DNA of 64,000 nucleotides from Blautia sp. MSJ-9 (GTDB lineage Bacteria; Bacillota; Clostridia; Lachnospirales; Lachnospiraceae): contig NZ_JAHLQG010000043.1 of the NCBI RefSeq assembly GCF_018919065.1, forward strand, positions 124,001 to 188,000, read 5' to 3'. Position 1 is the first letter of the stretch. The number at the start of each line of letters is the position of its first letter. Of the stretch, positions 1-9,404 are shown in pieces. The position numbers were made by a program, and so were the translations under genes. Below the pieces are notes generated by a model. That model was not told where the DNA came from, did no database searches, and worked only from the letters and a program-made list of their open reading frames with translations.

Positions 1-60
1 GTGTCAGATTTCTGGACGTATTCTATGTGTGCGTGGTATACTAAGGGTGGCAAAATGAGT

Positions 61-125
61 TGCCGGAGCATATATCTGAGAATTCATTATGGTGATTTTC
101 AGATATACTCCGGCATTGATTTTAT
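61..125 (+). terminator. Hairpin, probable terminator of an upstream gene
   Basis: The arms at 61-79 and 99-115 pair perfectly apart from a 2-nt bulge (TGCCGGAG then TATATCTGA against TCAGATATA then CTCCGGCA). A loose T-rich stretch follows. The gene it would terminate lies before the window, so the role is inferred. Confidence 0.5.
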
Positions 126-172
126 TAAGAAATTATACAACAGCGTTTAAGATAATGAAGGAAGAAAAATAA

Positions 173-650
173 ATGCAAAAAGATTACGAGGGGTTATTTG
201 CAAGTGTTCCGTGTGGTATCTTGCAGATGGAATTGCCATTTGGACATATGTGCCAGATTTACAGGGTGAATCCTAAAGCTACGGAAATTATGAAAGTCCA
301 TTTGTCTGCTGGAGATACTATAAAACCGATAGAATATTTGGACGAAGACAATTTGAAATATGCCAGAGAAATTATCAGAAGATTAAAGAAGCCAGGGGAT
401 AAGTCTGCATTTCTGTTAAAGACATACCATAGCGCCATTGAGGGAGAAATTGAATTCATTCAATTGTCGGACGGACATGAACTGCTTCAGTGTATGTTCT
501 TTGAAGTTGGTAGAGAAATAGAATCCAGAAAGTAAGAATATTTCGGATGTCGTATATACCGGGGATTCCGGGGAAGATACTTTTGCAGCATACTGTGATG
601 ATGGTGCTATCGTATCATTATTTTTTGCTGATTTTAACCGAATCAAGTAA
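173..650 (+). pseudogene. PAS-domain sensor fragment, apparently frameshifted
   Basis: A 120-residue frame (173-535) opens after a plausible ribosome site (AAGGAAG). Its start, FASVPCGILQME followed by VNPKATEIM, reads like the N-terminal half of a PAS sensory domain. The frame stops at 535, but the next frame continues at once with protein-like sequence (ISDVVYTGDSGEDTF, then IVSLFFADFNRIK) to a stop at 648-650. This suggests one indel in a longer gene that had already lost its output domain. PAS domains normally sit in front of a kinase, GGDEF or HTH module, and none is present here. It could instead be a genuine short PAS protein with a chance continuation. Confidence 0.45.
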
Positions 651-665
651 GTCTGTTGCAAACGG

Positions 666-696
666 AAAAAAGAGTCAGAAATGACTCTTTTTTCTA
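666..696. terminator. Bidirectional intrinsic terminator
   Basis: The stem AAAAAAGAGTCA/TGACTCTTTTTT has a short AGAAA loop and A/T runs on both sides. It sits between the convergent PAS remnant and the GH13 glucosidase gene and can serve both strands. Confidence 0.8.
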
Positions 697-721
697 CGTT
701 ATGGAAATGATAACGATTCAT

Positions 722-2380
722 TTAATGAAGCTGAAAAACAACAGTTTCGTAAGGCTTGAGCACCAGTGTTCCATTACCGTATTCCACTTCGTTTTCACCG
801 TAATTGGAGATGATAACAGGAGTATCATACGGTAATTCAATATTTTCAGCGGCATAATCGAACTTCTGCATGGATGCAGAAAAGTTATGCACTGCCAGCC
901 ATGTTTCGTTCTGATAATTTCTGGTATAGGCAATTATCGGACCTTCTTCCGGGCAGCAGAGTTTGAAATCGCCATGAGCCATTATCGGATGTTCTTTACG
1001 CAGTGTTATGAGATTCTGGTAGAATCTGAAAACAGAAGAGTCATCTTTCATCTGGCTTTCTGCGTTAATAAGCTTATAGTTTGGATTGACACCAAGCCAT
1101 GGAGTATGCTCGGAAAATCCGCCGTTTGGACTGTCATTCCACTGCATCGGAGTTCTTGCATTATCACGACTGATACTCTGGGATTCTGCTAATGCTTCTT
1201 CTGGGGAGGAGCCATTTTCAATCATGGTTTTATAGTAATTGCGGGTATCAATGTCATCATAATCATCGATAGACGGGAATGCGACATTGGTCATTCCGAA
1301 TTCTTCACCCTGGAAAACAAATGGGGTTCCCGGAAGTGTATGCAGATAACATGCCAGCATTTTGGCTGATTCTGACCAGAATTCTTTATCATTTCCATAG
1401 AGGGAAACCTGACGTGGTTTGTCGTGGTTGCTTAAAAATCTTGCCCACCATCCGTCTTTTTTCAGAGTTTCATAATCTTTTTTCAGGTCGCGTTTCATCT
1501 TCTCCGGTGACCAGGTCTGGATTTCTACGATTGGAGGAACAAACGGGATTGACATATTAAATTCTTTGCTTGCAGCACTGGAATAGTTGATGGCATCCTG
1601 TTCATTATTGATGTTGACTTCTCCGACACTCATCAGATTGTCAGGGGTCATGGTTGCAGCAACCATTTCACGGATGTAGCGGTGAGTTCCTTCAAGGTTT
1701 ACACATGCTACAGTACCGATCGGTTCATTCATATCTGCACGTCCGTCCAGACCTTTGTCCAGATAGCTGATGGCGTCAATGCGGTAGCCGTCGACACCTT
1801 TCTCATTCCAGAAACGGATGATATCAAAGATTTTCTCTTTGGTTTTCGGATTATCCCAGTTCAGATCCGGCTGTTCTCTGGCAAAGAAGTGAAGATAATA
1901 CTGTCCTCTTTCCGGGACATATTCCCAGGCACTTCCGCCGAATACAGACATCCAGCAGTTCGGGGTACCTCCGTCCGGGGCAGGGTCACGCCAGATATAA
2001 TAATCGCTGTAAGGATTATTGCGGGATTTCCTTGATTCCTGGAACCAGATATGTTTGTCAGAAGAATGGTTCAGAACCAGATCCATGATAATGGCGATGC
2101 CGCGTTCATGTGCGCCGTCGCGGAAAGCTTCCCAGTCTTCCATGGTTCCGAATTCTTCCATGATCGCGAAATAATCGGAGATATCGTAGCCGTTATCCAC
2201 ATTCGGAGAAGCGTAGACAGGGGACATCCATACGGCATTGATGCCAAGCTCTTTCAGATAATCTAATTTCTCAATCATTCCCTTCAGATCTCCGATTCCG
2301 TCATTGTTTCCATCTTTAAAACTTCGAGGGTAAATCTGGTAAATGACCAGATCTTTGTACCAGTCTTTTGTGTGTTTCAT
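722..2380 (-). CDS. malL: GH13 alpha-glucosidase (oligo-1,6-glucosidase type)
   Basis: This 552-residue cytoplasmic enzyme should hydrolyse short alpha-glucosides such as isomaltose, panose or maltose. The (beta/alpha)8 signatures are all visible: DLVLNH ending at H105, YRIDA with the nucleophile D202, GEV with the acid/base E254, and FLSNHD with the stabiliser D320. The QPDLNWDNP motif is typical of the GH13_31 subfamily. The start was placed at 2380 because GGGTGG lies just upstream and MKHTKDWYKDLVIYQIYPRS is the usual N-terminus; the frame stays open for 40 more codons but shows no family homology there. It is divergent from the LysR gene. Trehalose-6-phosphate hydrolase or dextran glucosidase are close alternatives. 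Confidence 0.88.
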   Translation of the reverse strand: MKHTKDWYKDLVIYQIYPRSFKDGNNDGIGDLKGMIEKLDYLKELGINAVWMSPVYASPNVDNGYDISDYFAIMEEFGTMEDWEAFRDGAHERGIAIIMDLVLNHSSDKHIWFQESRKSRNNPYSDYYIWRDPAPDGGTPNCWMSVFGGSAWEYVPERGQYYLHFFAREQPDLNWDNPKTKEKIFDIIRFWNEKGVDGYRIDAISYLDKGLDGRADMNEPIGTVACVNLEGTHRYIREMVAATMTPDNLMSVGEVNINNEQDAINYSSAASKEFNMSIPFVPPIVEIQTWSPEKMKRDLKKDYETLKKDGWWARFLSNHDKPRQVSLYGNDKEFWSESAKMLACYLHTLPGTPFVFQGEEFGMTNVAFPSIDDYDDIDTRNYYKTMIENGSSPEEALAESQSISRDNARTPMQWNDSPNGGFSEHTPWLGVNPNYKLINAESQMKDDSSVFRFYQNLITLRKEHPIMAHGDFKLCCPEEGPIIAYTRNYQNETWLAVHNFSASMQKFDYAAENIELPYDTPVIISNYGENEVEYGNGTLVLKPYETVVFQLH

Positions 2381-2423
2381 ATTTCCACCCTTTCGTCTTT
2401 TTGCATAAATAAATTCTGAATTT

Positions 2424-2452
2424 ATTATATTGTATTGTGCAGAAAAACGCAA
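2424..2452 (-). promoter_or_regulatory. Sigma-A promoter of the GH13 glucosidase gene
   Basis: On the minus strand TTGCGT (2447-2452) and TATAAT (2424-2429) are separated by exactly 17 bp. The start codon lies about 44 bp downstream of the -10 box. Confidence 0.6.
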
Positions 2453-2714
2453 TATAGAAAACATAGAAAGAAAATATCCTCCCGAAAAAGAATTGTGCAA
2501 TAAAAAAATGCTGTAAAGCCAGCACTTTTTGTATTGTGGGTTACATATAAATATTGTTTGGCTTCTGTCAGAAAATGGCTGAACAGAAAAATGATCAAAT
2601 GACCAAGAGTAATTATAAAGCCTGCGAAAACGATTGTAAAGATTGTATGGAAGAAAAATTTATGTTAGAATATGCGCGTAAAAAAGGACTTGATGATGAC
2701 AGACGGAGAAGAAA
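2453..2714. other. Divergent intergenic region upstream of the LysR gene
   Basis: No gene is seen here. A short hairpin (TGCTG at 2509-2513 with CAGCA at 2520-2524) is flanked by A and T runs and could end transcription in either direction. The region should also hold the LysR promoter and any LysR operator, but I could not pick a convincing T-N11-A half-site pair. Confidence 0.35.
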
Positions 2715-3608
2715 ATGAATGCGAATTTTGAGTATTATAAAGTTTTTTATTATGTATCCAAGTATGAAAATCTGACGAAAGCGGCATCAGTTTTAAAGAC
2801 CAGTCAGCCTGCGGTGACAAGGACAATACATAATCTTGAAAATATCCTGGGATGCAGATTGTTTACCCGAAGTAAAAGCGGAATGAAGCTGACACCGGAG
2901 GGGAGGATTTTTTATGAATATGTGGCTGCGGGATGCGCACAGTTTTTTAAAGCGGAAGATAATCTAAATAATCTGATCAGTCTGGAAAATGGAACCATCT
3001 ATATCAGTGCAACAGAGACGGCGCTTCACTGTTATCTGTTTGAAGCTGTCAGAGATTTTAATATTCAATATCCGAATGTCCACTTTAAGATACTGAATAA
3101 CAGTACGACGGATTCTGTCAATGCATTGAAAGAGGGGAAAGTAGACCTTGCGGTTGTGTCGGCGGCCTTACAGGTGGCAGAGCCACTGAAGATGAAAGTT
3201 GTGCGAAAGTATAAAGAAATTCTGATCAGTGGAAGCCGCTTTTCAGAACTGAAGGGACGGAAGACTTCGCTGGAAGAACTGTCTGCCTATCCATGGATCA
3301 GCCTGACTTCTGAGGCAATCACCAGAAGATTCCTGAATGCGTATTTTGCGAAAAATGGCTTACAGTTTTCGCCGGATGTAGAGCTGGCGACTACGGACAT
3401 GATCCTTCCGGCAGTACGTTACAATATGGGAATCGGATTTCTGCCTGAGGAGTTTGCAAAAGATGATCTGGCATCAGGGAAAGTTTTTGCAATTGATGTA
3501 AACGAGACCTTTCCGGAGAGAAGCATTATTCTGATCCACGATACGGAATATCCACAGAGTATTGCGTCGAAAGCATTTCAGAAATTTCTTTCGGACAGAG
3601 AAAGGTAG
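2715..3608 (+). CDS. LysR-family transcriptional regulator
   Basis: This 297-residue DNA-binding regulator has a typical LysR winged helix-turn-helix at about residues 3-62 (FYYVSKYENLTKAASVLKTSQPAVTRTIHNLE, followed by LFTRSKSGMKLTPEG). A two-lobed effector-binding domain from about 90 to 292 follows, and the length is normal for the family. It is divergent from the GH13 glucosidase gene, an arrangement in which LysR proteins often control the neighbour. The effector is unknown. The next gene, phosphoketolase, is convergent and is therefore a less natural target. Confidence 0.9.
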   Translation: MNANFEYYKVFYYVSKYENLTKAASVLKTSQPAVTRTIHNLENILGCRLFTRSKSGMKLTPEGRIFYEYVAAGCAQFFKAEDNLNNLISLENGTIYISATETALHCYLFEAVRDFNIQYPNVHFKILNNSTTDSVNALKEGKVDLAVVSAALQVAEPLKMKVVRKYKEILISGSRFSELKGRKTSLEELSAYPWISLTSEAITRRFLNAYFAKNGLQFSPDVELATTDMILPAVRYNMGIGFLPEEFAKDDLASGKVFAIDVNETFPERSIILIHDTEYPQSIASKAFQKFLSDRER

Positions 3609-3662
3609 AATGTTCAGGGGGAACATATAGATTAGCTGCCCTGTCTGAACGTTTGAACAATT

Positions 3663-3713
3663 GCCATCAGGAAATCCATATTATAGGAATCCCTGATGGC
3701 TGATTATATTTAT
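3663..3713. terminator. Hairpin between convergent lysR-type and xfp genes
   Basis: A 9-bp perfect stem, GCCATCAGG/CCTGATGGC (3663-3671 with 3692-3700), is followed by an AT-rich tract. It lies between two convergent genes and probably terminates one or both. Confidence 0.5.
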
Positions 3714-3783
3714 AAGGAATTTATCATTGTCTGGGTGATCAAAAATCATTCTCCTGATCTGTAAATAAAACCGCGATCAGAGA

Positions 3784-6159
3784 TTATTTATGCCACTCCC
3801 AGTTTCTGATCTCTTCAAGATCCTGGCCGTATTCAGCAATGTACTGTTTGTGCTCAACAAGCTTGTCGTTCATCTTCTGGATTAAGTAAGAACCTTTGTT
3901 TCCAAGCTGTGGCAGATGCATGATGGCATCTTTTACAAGGTTGAAACGGTCGATCTGGTTCTGTACACGCATATCGAATGGAGTAGTGATAGTACCTTCT
4001 TCCTGATATCCATGAACAGATACATTGTGGTTATGACGACCATATGTAAGTTCGTGGATCAGTGTTGGATATCCGTGGAATGCAAAGATAACCGGTTTGT
4101 CTTTTGTGAAGATTGCATCGTACTCTGCATCACTTAAGCCGTGTGGATGTTTGTGATCGGATTCCAGTTTGAACAGGTCGACAACGTTAACAACACGGAT
4201 CTTAAGTTCTGGCATTTCATCACGAAGGATAGTAACTGCAGCCATGATCTCAAGTGTAGGTGTATCACCGCAGCAAGCCATAACAACGTCTGGTTCTTCA
4301 CCACGGTCATTGCTTGCCCACTCCCAGATACCGATACCCTGTGTGCAGTGCTTAACAGCCTGCTCCATAGTCAGCCACTGGCAACTTGGATGTTTGGAAG
4401 CTACGATCGCATTTACATAGTTCTTACTCTTGATGCAGTGATCGAAGCAGGAGAGTAAGCAGTTAGCGTCTGGTGGTAAGTACATACGTACCACGTCTGC
4501 TTTCTTATTAGCGATGTGATCCAGGAATCCAGGATCCTGATGTGTAAATCCGTTGTGGTCCTGCTGCCATACGTTGGATGTCAGGATGAAGTTCAGGGAT
4601 GCGATCGGCTGTCTCCAGGAAAGCTGGTTGCAGACTTTTAGCCATTTTGCATGCTGAGCTGCCATGGAGTCAACGATACGGATGAATGCTTCATAGCTTG
4701 CGAAGAAGCCGTGACGACCTGTTAACAGGTAACCTTCCAGCCATCCTTCACACATATGCTCGCTGAGCATACTGTCCATGATACGTCCGTCTCTTGCGAG
4801 GCAGTCGTCAGTATCAAGCATTTCTGCATTCCAGTCACGTTTCTGATATTCAAATACTTTGTACAGACGGTTGGACATACTTTCGTCTGGTCCAAAGATA
4901 CGGAAGTTCTTGTTCTCTTCATTCAGTTTGAAGATGTCACGGATGTATCCGCCAAGTTCGATCATATCCTGAGCTTTTGTTTTGCCTGGCTCTACTTCGA
5001 TACCGTAATCACGGAAATCCGGGAGACGAAGGTCTTTCAGAAGAAGTCCGCCATTTGCATGTGGGTTGGCACCAAGACGTGCATTTCCCTTAGGTGCCAG
5101 TTCAGCCAGTTCAGGGATCAGACGTCCGTTTTCATCGAACAGTTCCTGCGGACGATAGCTTTCCAACCACTCTTTGAGAAGTTCAAGATGCTCTGGTTTC
5201 TCCATGGAGATCGGAACCTGATGAGCACGGAAAGAACCTTCAATCTGAAGTCCGTCAACAACCTTAGGACCTGTCCATCCCTTAGGAGTACGAAGGATGA
5301 TCATTGGCCATACCGGACGCTCTGGATTATTGTTTTCACGAGCGTTCTTCTGGATTGCTTTGATCTCTTCGATTACAGTATCCATTGTCTCAGCCATCTT
5401 CTTGTGCATGGTCATTGGGTCGTCGCCTTCAACGAAGTATGGTTTCCAGCCGCAGCCTTTGAAGAAGCATTCAAGTTCTTCATGAGAAAGACGGGAGAAG
5501 ATAGTTGGGTTGCTGATCTTATATCCATTTAAGTGAAGAATAGGAAGTACAGCACCGTCGGTGATTGGGTTCAGGAATTTGTTGGACTGCCAGGATGTTG
5601 CAAGAGGGCCAGTCTCAGCTTCACCGTCACCTACAACAGTAGTAGCGATCAGGTCTGGGTTGTCGAATACAGCTCCGAATGCATGAGCGATGGAATAACC
5701 AAGCTCACCACCTTCATTGATGGAACCAGGTGTTTCCGGTGCACAGTGGCTTGGAACTCCACATGGGAAGGAGAACTGTTTGAACATTTTCTTCATACCT
5801 TCCTCATCCTGGCTGATGTTAGGATAAACTTCGCTGTAAGAACCTTCCAGATAAGTGTTGGCGATCATGAAGTTTCCGCCATGTCCCGGACCGGAAAGCA
5901 GGATCATATCAAGATCATAACGTTTGATAACACGGTTGCAGTGTGCATAAACGAAGTTCTGTCCTGGTACAGTTCCCCAGTGACCAACGATTTTCTTCTT
6001 GATCTGGTCCATTGTTAATGGCTCTCTCAGAAGCGGATTGTCAAGAAGATAGAGCTGTCCGGCAGACAGGTAGTTAGCTGCACGCCAGTAAGCATCGATT
6101 TTGTCAAGCATTTCCTGATTTAAAGGCTGCTTTTCGAGACATAATTTGTTGTCTTCCAT
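3784..6159 (-). CDS. xfp: Xylulose-5-phosphate/fructose-6-phosphate phosphoketolase
   Basis: This 791-residue thiamine-diphosphate enzyme cleaves xylulose-5-P and/or fructose-6-P with phosphate to give acetyl phosphate and an aldose phosphate. It supports pentose use and an acetate- and ATP-yielding bypass of upper glycolysis. Family signatures include GPGHGGNF, the ThDP-binding [14 protein letters not shown], and [11 protein letters not shown]. The length matches the family norm of about 800. The start at 6159 follows an AGAGGTAAGAAA ribosome site. It is monocistronic and divergent from malQ, so the two share a 494-bp upstream region. Two Spo0A-box-like heptamers lie in its leader. Sequence alone cannot say whether it prefers X5P or F6P. 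Confidence 0.95.
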   Translation of the reverse strand: MEDNKLCLEKQPLNQEMLDKIDAYWRAANYLSAGQLYLLDNPLLREPLTMDQIKKKIVGHWGTVPGQNFVYAHCNRVIKRYDLDMILLSGPGHGGNFMIANTYLEGSYSEVYPNISQDEEGMKKMFKQFSFPCGVPSHCAPETPGSINEGGELGYSIAHAFGAVFDNPDLIATTVVGDGEAETGPLATSWQSNKFLNPITDGAVLPILHLNGYKISNPTIFSRLSHEELECFFKGCGWKPYFVEGDDPMTMHKKMAETMDTVIEEIKAIQKNARENNNPERPVWPMIILRTPKGWTGPKVVDGLQIEGSFRAHQVPISMEKPEHLELLKEWLESYRPQELFDENGRLIPELAELAPKGNARLGANPHANGGLLLKDLRLPDFRDYGIEVEPGKTKAQDMIELGGYIRDIFKLNEENKNFRIFGPDESMSNRLYKVFEYQKRDWNAEMLDTDDCLARDGRIMDSMLSEHMCEGWLEGYLLTGRHGFFASYEAFIRIVDSMAAQHAKWLKVCNQLSWRQPIASLNFILTSNVWQQDHNGFTHQDPGFLDHIANKKADVVRMYLPPDANCLLSCFDHCIKSKNYVNAIVASKHPSCQWLTMEQAVKHCTQGIGIWEWASNDRGEEPDVVMACCGDTPTLEIMAAVTILRDEMPELKIRVVNVVDLFKLESDHKHPHGLSDAEYDAIFTKDKPVIFAFHGYPTLIHELTYGRHNHNVSVHGYQEEGTITTPFDMRVQNQIDRFNLVKDAIMHLPQLGNKGSYLIQKMNDKLVEHKQYIAEYGQDLEEIRNWEWHK

Positions 6160-6201
6160 TTTCTTACCTCTTTCTTTGTCTTTGATGTGTATAACTTAAG
6201 A

Positions 6202-6221
6202 TGTCGAAGATATCTGTCGAA
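6202..6221. promoter_or_regulatory. Two TGTCGAA heptamers (0A-box-like) in the xfp leader
   Basis: TGTCGAA occurs at 6202-6208 and again at 6215-6221, 13 bp apart, about 45-60 bp upstream of the xfp start codon and in reverse orientation to the gene. TGTCGAA is the consensus Spo0A box. A weak Rex-like half-palindrome (TTGTTA, spacer, TTAAC; 6282-6299) lies further upstream. Function is inferred only. Confidence 0.4.
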
Positions 6222-6511
6222 GAAGCTTTCATAAGTTGGTTAATGACAAGTGTTTCTCAACAGATAAGTTGAAGTGTTACTTTGTTATTTTTTTAACCGA
6301 TCACATCCTATCATATCAGAAACGAAACGTAAAATAGCAATATTGCATTATAAATATAACTTTTTGATATGGATGGAAGATGAGTAAGAGATTCCCAAAT
6401 GTTAAAAAAGATTTGATTGGAAAATTATTGACATTTAATATGAAACATGTCGGAAAGAACTGATTGCTGATTAGTGATTTTCACGAAAAAATGAATAATG
6501 CAAAAGTTATA
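6222..6511. other. Shared xfp/malQ upstream region
   Basis: No gene is seen. The palindrome GCAATATTGC (6337-6346) resembles the ATTGCAAT palindrome over the malQ -35 box, which could hint at a shared operator. A possible minus-strand xfp promoter is TTGCTA (6335-6340) with TATGAT (6310-6315), but its 19-bp spacer is long. Confidence 0.3.
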
Positions 6512-6540
6512 TTGCAATTTGCACAAAAAATAGATATAAT
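6512..6540 (+). promoter_or_regulatory. Sigma-A promoter of malQ
   Basis: TTGCAA (6512-6517) and a perfect TATAAT (6535-6540) are 17 bp apart. The start codon is about 113 bp downstream, leaving a leader of roughly 105 nt. An ATTGCAAT palindrome overlaps the -35 box. Confidence 0.7.
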
Positions 6541-6653
6541 AAAAAAAACAATTGCGCATAAGGTATATAAAAGCTGCTTATATGGAACCCGACAAGCGTT
6601 TCAGAATAAAGTATAAGTGGCAAAAGTGAAAGATCACGAAGGAGATAAGAATT

Positions 6654-8159
6654 ATGGGAAAAAGAGCAGCCGGAATTTTACTGCCGATCAGCAGTCTGCC
6701 ATCAGACTATGGAATCGGATGTTTTTCCAAGAGTGCATATGAATTTGTAGACTGGTTAAAGGAAGCAGGACAGACCTATTGGCAGATTTTACCACTGGGA
6801 CCGACAAGTTATGGAGATTCTCCGTATCAGTCATTCTCTACATTTGCAGGAAATCCGTATTTTATTGATCTGGATGCACTGGTAGAAGAGGGCGTTCTGG
6901 ATAAGAAAGACTGCGAGAAAGTAAATTGGGGAAAGAAGATCGACGATGTAGATTATGAGAAGATTTACAAAGGCCGTTATCCGCTTCTGAGAAAAGCATA
7001 TGAGAACAGTGACATCAGCAAGAATCCTGATTATCAGAAATTCGTAGCAGAGAACAGCTGGTGGCTTTCTGATTATGCTCTGTTTATGGCAGTAAAAGAT
7101 CGCTTTGAAGGTGTAGAGTGGACAAAATGGGCAGAGGATATCAGACTCCGCTGGAATAATGCCATGGATTATTACCGTGAGGAATTATATTTTGATATTG
7201 AGTTTCAGCAGTACATGCAGTTTAAGTTCTACGAGCAGTGGATGAAGCTGAAATCTTATGCAAACTCAAAGGGAATTCAGATCATCGGAGACATTCCGAT
7301 TTATGTTGCCATGGACAGTGCGGATGCATGGGCGCATCCGGAGCTGTTCCAGCTGGATCAGGACAATGTACCACTGGCAGTGGCAGGATGCCCGCCGGAT
7401 GGATTCTCAGCAACTGGTCAGTTATGGGGAAATCCGCTGTATCGCTGGGATTATCACAGAGATACCGGATATCAGTGGTGGATATCCAGAATGAGCTATT
7501 GCTTCAGACTTTACGATGTTGTGCGAATCGATCATTTCCGCGGATTTGATGAATATTTCTCGATTCCATACGGAGATACTGATGCAAGAGGCGGACACTG
7601 GGAGAAAGGTCCTGGAATTGATCTGTTCCGTAAGATCGAGCAGGCGCTTGGATGGAAACAGGTTATCGCAGAGGACTTAGGATACATGACAGATTCTGTA
7701 CGTCATCTGGTTTATGAGAGTGGATTCCCGGGAATGAAAGTTCTGGAATTTGCGTTTGACTCTAGAGATTCCGGATGTGCCAGTGATTATCTGCCGCACA
7801 ATTATTCAGAGAACTGCGTGGCATATACAGGAACTCATGACAATGAAACGATCGTGGGATGGTGGAAGAGCATCACAGCAGCAGAGAGAAAACTTGCAAG
7901 AGATTATCTGTGTGATCATGCAACACCGGAAGAAGAACTGTATAAATGCTTTATCAGTCTGATCATGCGAAGCGCAGCACGTGTCTGCGTAATCCCAATG
8001 CAGGATTACATGGGACTGGATAACAGATTCCGAATGAACAAACCGTCTACAGTAGGCACGAACTGGAAGTGGAGAATCAAGAAGAGAGATCTTACAAGGA
8101 AACTCCAGAAAGAGATTCATGATGTGACATTGCGTTATGGGCGTAAGAACTGGGATTAA
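6654..8159 (+). CDS. malQ: 4-alpha-glucanotransferase (GH77, amylomaltase)
   Basis: This 501-residue cytoplasmic enzyme moves alpha-1,4-glucan segments between maltodextrins and releases glucose. It works in maltodextrin and glycogen metabolism. GH77 signatures are clear: an N-terminal GILLPISSLPSDYGIGCF, the nucleophile in VRIDHFRGFDEY (D293), the acid/base in VIAEDLGY (E340), and the stabiliser in YTGTHDNETI (D396). The length is usual for the bacterial enzyme. A GAAGGAGATAAGAATT ribosome site supports the start. It has its own strong promoter and terminator, so it is probably monocistronic. It is functionally linked to the two alpha-glucosidases in this window. Confidence 0.96.
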   Translation: MGKRAAGILLPISSLPSDYGIGCFSKSAYEFVDWLKEAGQTYWQILPLGPTSYGDSPYQSFSTFAGNPYFIDLDALVEEGVLDKKDCEKVNWGKKIDDVDYEKIYKGRYPLLRKAYENSDISKNPDYQKFVAENSWWLSDYALFMAVKDRFEGVEWTKWAEDIRLRWNNAMDYYREELYFDIEFQQYMQFKFYEQWMKLKSYANSKGIQIIGDIPIYVAMDSADAWAHPELFQLDQDNVPLAVAGCPPDGFSATGQLWGNPLYRWDYHRDTGYQWWISRMSYCFRLYDVVRIDHFRGFDEYFSIPYGDTDARGGHWEKGPGIDLFRKIEQALGWKQVIAEDLGYMTDSVRHLVYESGFPGMKVLEFAFDSRDSGCASDYLPHNYSENCVAYTGTHDNETIVGWWKSITAAERKLARDYLCDHATPEEELYKCFISLIMRSAARVCVIPMQDYMGLDNRFRMNKPSTVGTNWKWRIKKRDLTRKLQKEIHDVTLRYGRKNWD

Positions 8160-8187
8160 GTACATATTGAAATAATGTAAATGATAG

Positions 8188-8226
8188 CAGCGTTTTGGAT
8201 ATAAATAATATCTGGAACGCTGTTTT
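8188..8226 (+). terminator. Intrinsic terminator of malQ
   Basis: CAGCGTT (8188-8194) pairs with AACGCTG (8216-8222) through an imperfect stem that continues towards the loop. TTTT follows. Confidence 0.6.
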
Positions 8227-8348
8227 GATATAGTGGAAATTTTGCAGGAATCTTTTACTATATTCTAATCAGATCAAATAAGGCTCTGTTTTTTAATTGA
8301 AAATATCCACGTGATGTTTTGGCCAGAGCCATTTTCCGGGGAGAAAAA

Positions 8349-8507
8349 ATGGACAGTATTGAGCAGGCTTTATTTTTGTACGAAAAAGAAAACATTGGAA
8401 TTGTTTTGATGGGTATACAATTGAGAAAGAAATCCATTGATTTTCGGGCAATGTCTGATAAAATATTAACCAGAAAAGAGCAAAAAAGGGATTTTCAGGA
8501 GGATTAA
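8349..8507 (+). CDS. Small hypothetical protein (52 aa)
   Basis: I do not recognise this short protein. The start at 8349 has GGGGAG four bases upstream; an in-frame ATG 30 bp earlier lacks a ribosome site. The product is charged, with a hydrophobic stretch (IGIVLMGIQL) near the middle and a lysine/aspartate-rich end. It ends 3 bp before the next gene and its stop region overlaps that gene's AGGAGG, so the two are probably cotranscribed. A long-range inverted repeat (GGCTCTG at 8282-8288 with CAGAGCC at 8324-8330) lies just upstream. Confidence 0.5.
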   Translation: MDSIEQALFLYEKENIGIVLMGIQLRKKSIDFRAMSDKILTRKEQKRDFQED

Positions 8508-8510
8508 AAC

Positions 8511-9041
8511 ATGAATTATAATAGATTAGAAACCAGTCTGATCGATGTGATCAAAGAGGAACAGGCGAAGCTTGGATATATGAAAGAGAAGATCAGTCTT
8601 TATTATCCGCTCAGTTCCCTGAATCATTTCTTTGGAAGTGAGGCAGATGCTGCAGGCATGATGGAGATTTTAAAAGATTTTCCTTCCTATATAGAAGAGA
8701 AATTCGGAGAAGTTGTAGTTTCTCACAGAGGAGACCGTTTCTGTTTTACTGTTTCGGATAAAGCTTCAGAATATGTGCATAATAATATGAAAGATAATGA
8801 ATTTATCAAGGCATTGATCGAGCTGGTTGGCAGACATGGATGTACGATGGATGAGATTAAAGAACTGTTTCATTCTTATTCAGATAAGATCGTTACGGAA
8901 CCGATGGATAATGGCGAATTTGATGTGATGATTCGCTTTGACGATGGATCAGATCCTTACTATTATTGTTTTAAAGATGAAGGATGCCATATCATTTACC
9001 ATAGATTCCTGCCGGAAGACTATGCGGATTTTGAATTCTGA
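8511..9041 (+). CDS. DUF3877-like conserved protein
   Basis: This is a 176-residue soluble protein with no signal peptide or membrane segment. From memory it resembles the uncharacterised DUF3877 family found in Lachnospiraceae. The C-terminus is rich in aromatic and acidic residues (DPYYYCFKDEGCHIIYHRFLPEDYADFEF). A perfect AGGAGG lies upstream. It follows the 52-residue gene by 3 bp and probably shares its transcript. No enzymatic motif is apparent and no function is claimed. Confidence 0.6.
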   Translation: MNYNRLETSLIDVIKEEQAKLGYMKEKISLYYPLSSLNHFFGSEADAAGMMEILKDFPSYIEEKFGEVVVSHRGDRFCFTVSDKASEYVHNNMKDNEFIKALIELVGRHGCTMDEIKELFHSYSDKIVTEPMDNGEFDVMIRFDDGSDPYYYCFKDEGCHIIYHRFLPEDYADFEF

Positions 9042-9124
9042 TTCAGGCATTTAATAGCAAAAAAGAAATATTTTTATTGATTGAACAGGAAATCTTCCAA
9101 CTGCCGGATCGACGAAATTATATG

Positions 9125-9157
9125 TAACATTTGCAATAAAAGTATGTTATTTTTTTG
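9125..9157 (+). terminator. Weak terminator after the DUF3877-like gene
   Basis: TAACAT (9125-9130) and ATGTTA (9144-9149) form a 6-bp A/T-rich stem followed by eight T. Stability is low, so this is tentative. Confidence 0.4.
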
Positions 9158-9252
9158 TCAAATACTTACAAAAATAAACCGAAATTCGATATTGACAGAT
9201 ACTCTCAATAATGGTAATTTTTATTTGACTTAATGTTTTTCATTACTATAGA

Positions 9253-9322
9253 AACTGTTAAGAAATCTGCTGACAGAAACAAAAAACTGGCAGGTTTGCA
9301 AACTCTTTTTAACGGTTTTTTT
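9253..9322 (+). promoter_or_regulatory. Terminator-like hairpin in the pyk leader
   Basis: Residues 9253-9264 pair with 9306-9317 over 12 bp (two G-U pairs), and a T run ends at 9322, about 80 bp before pyk. The long loop holds further self-complementary sequence. Candidate promoters are TTGACA (9192-9197) with TAATTT (9215-9220) upstream of the hairpin, or TTGACT (9225-9230) with TATAGA (9247-9252), which would start inside it. It may be an attenuator or the true terminator of a short upstream transcript. Confidence 0.4.
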
Positions 9323-9404
9323 CCGGAAGATAAGAGAAAAGTAATTTTTACACAATATTGACAGGGATAATAGATACAATCAACAGTTGGAGGGAAAGAA
9401 TTAA

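Noticed and set aside
4756-5532. A 258-codon plus-strand frame
   Set aside because: It is antisense to phosphoketolase and has no homology pattern.
6580-6610. Catabolite-response (cre) site before malQ near GACAAGCGTTTCA
   Set aside because: It fails several fixed positions of the cre consensus.
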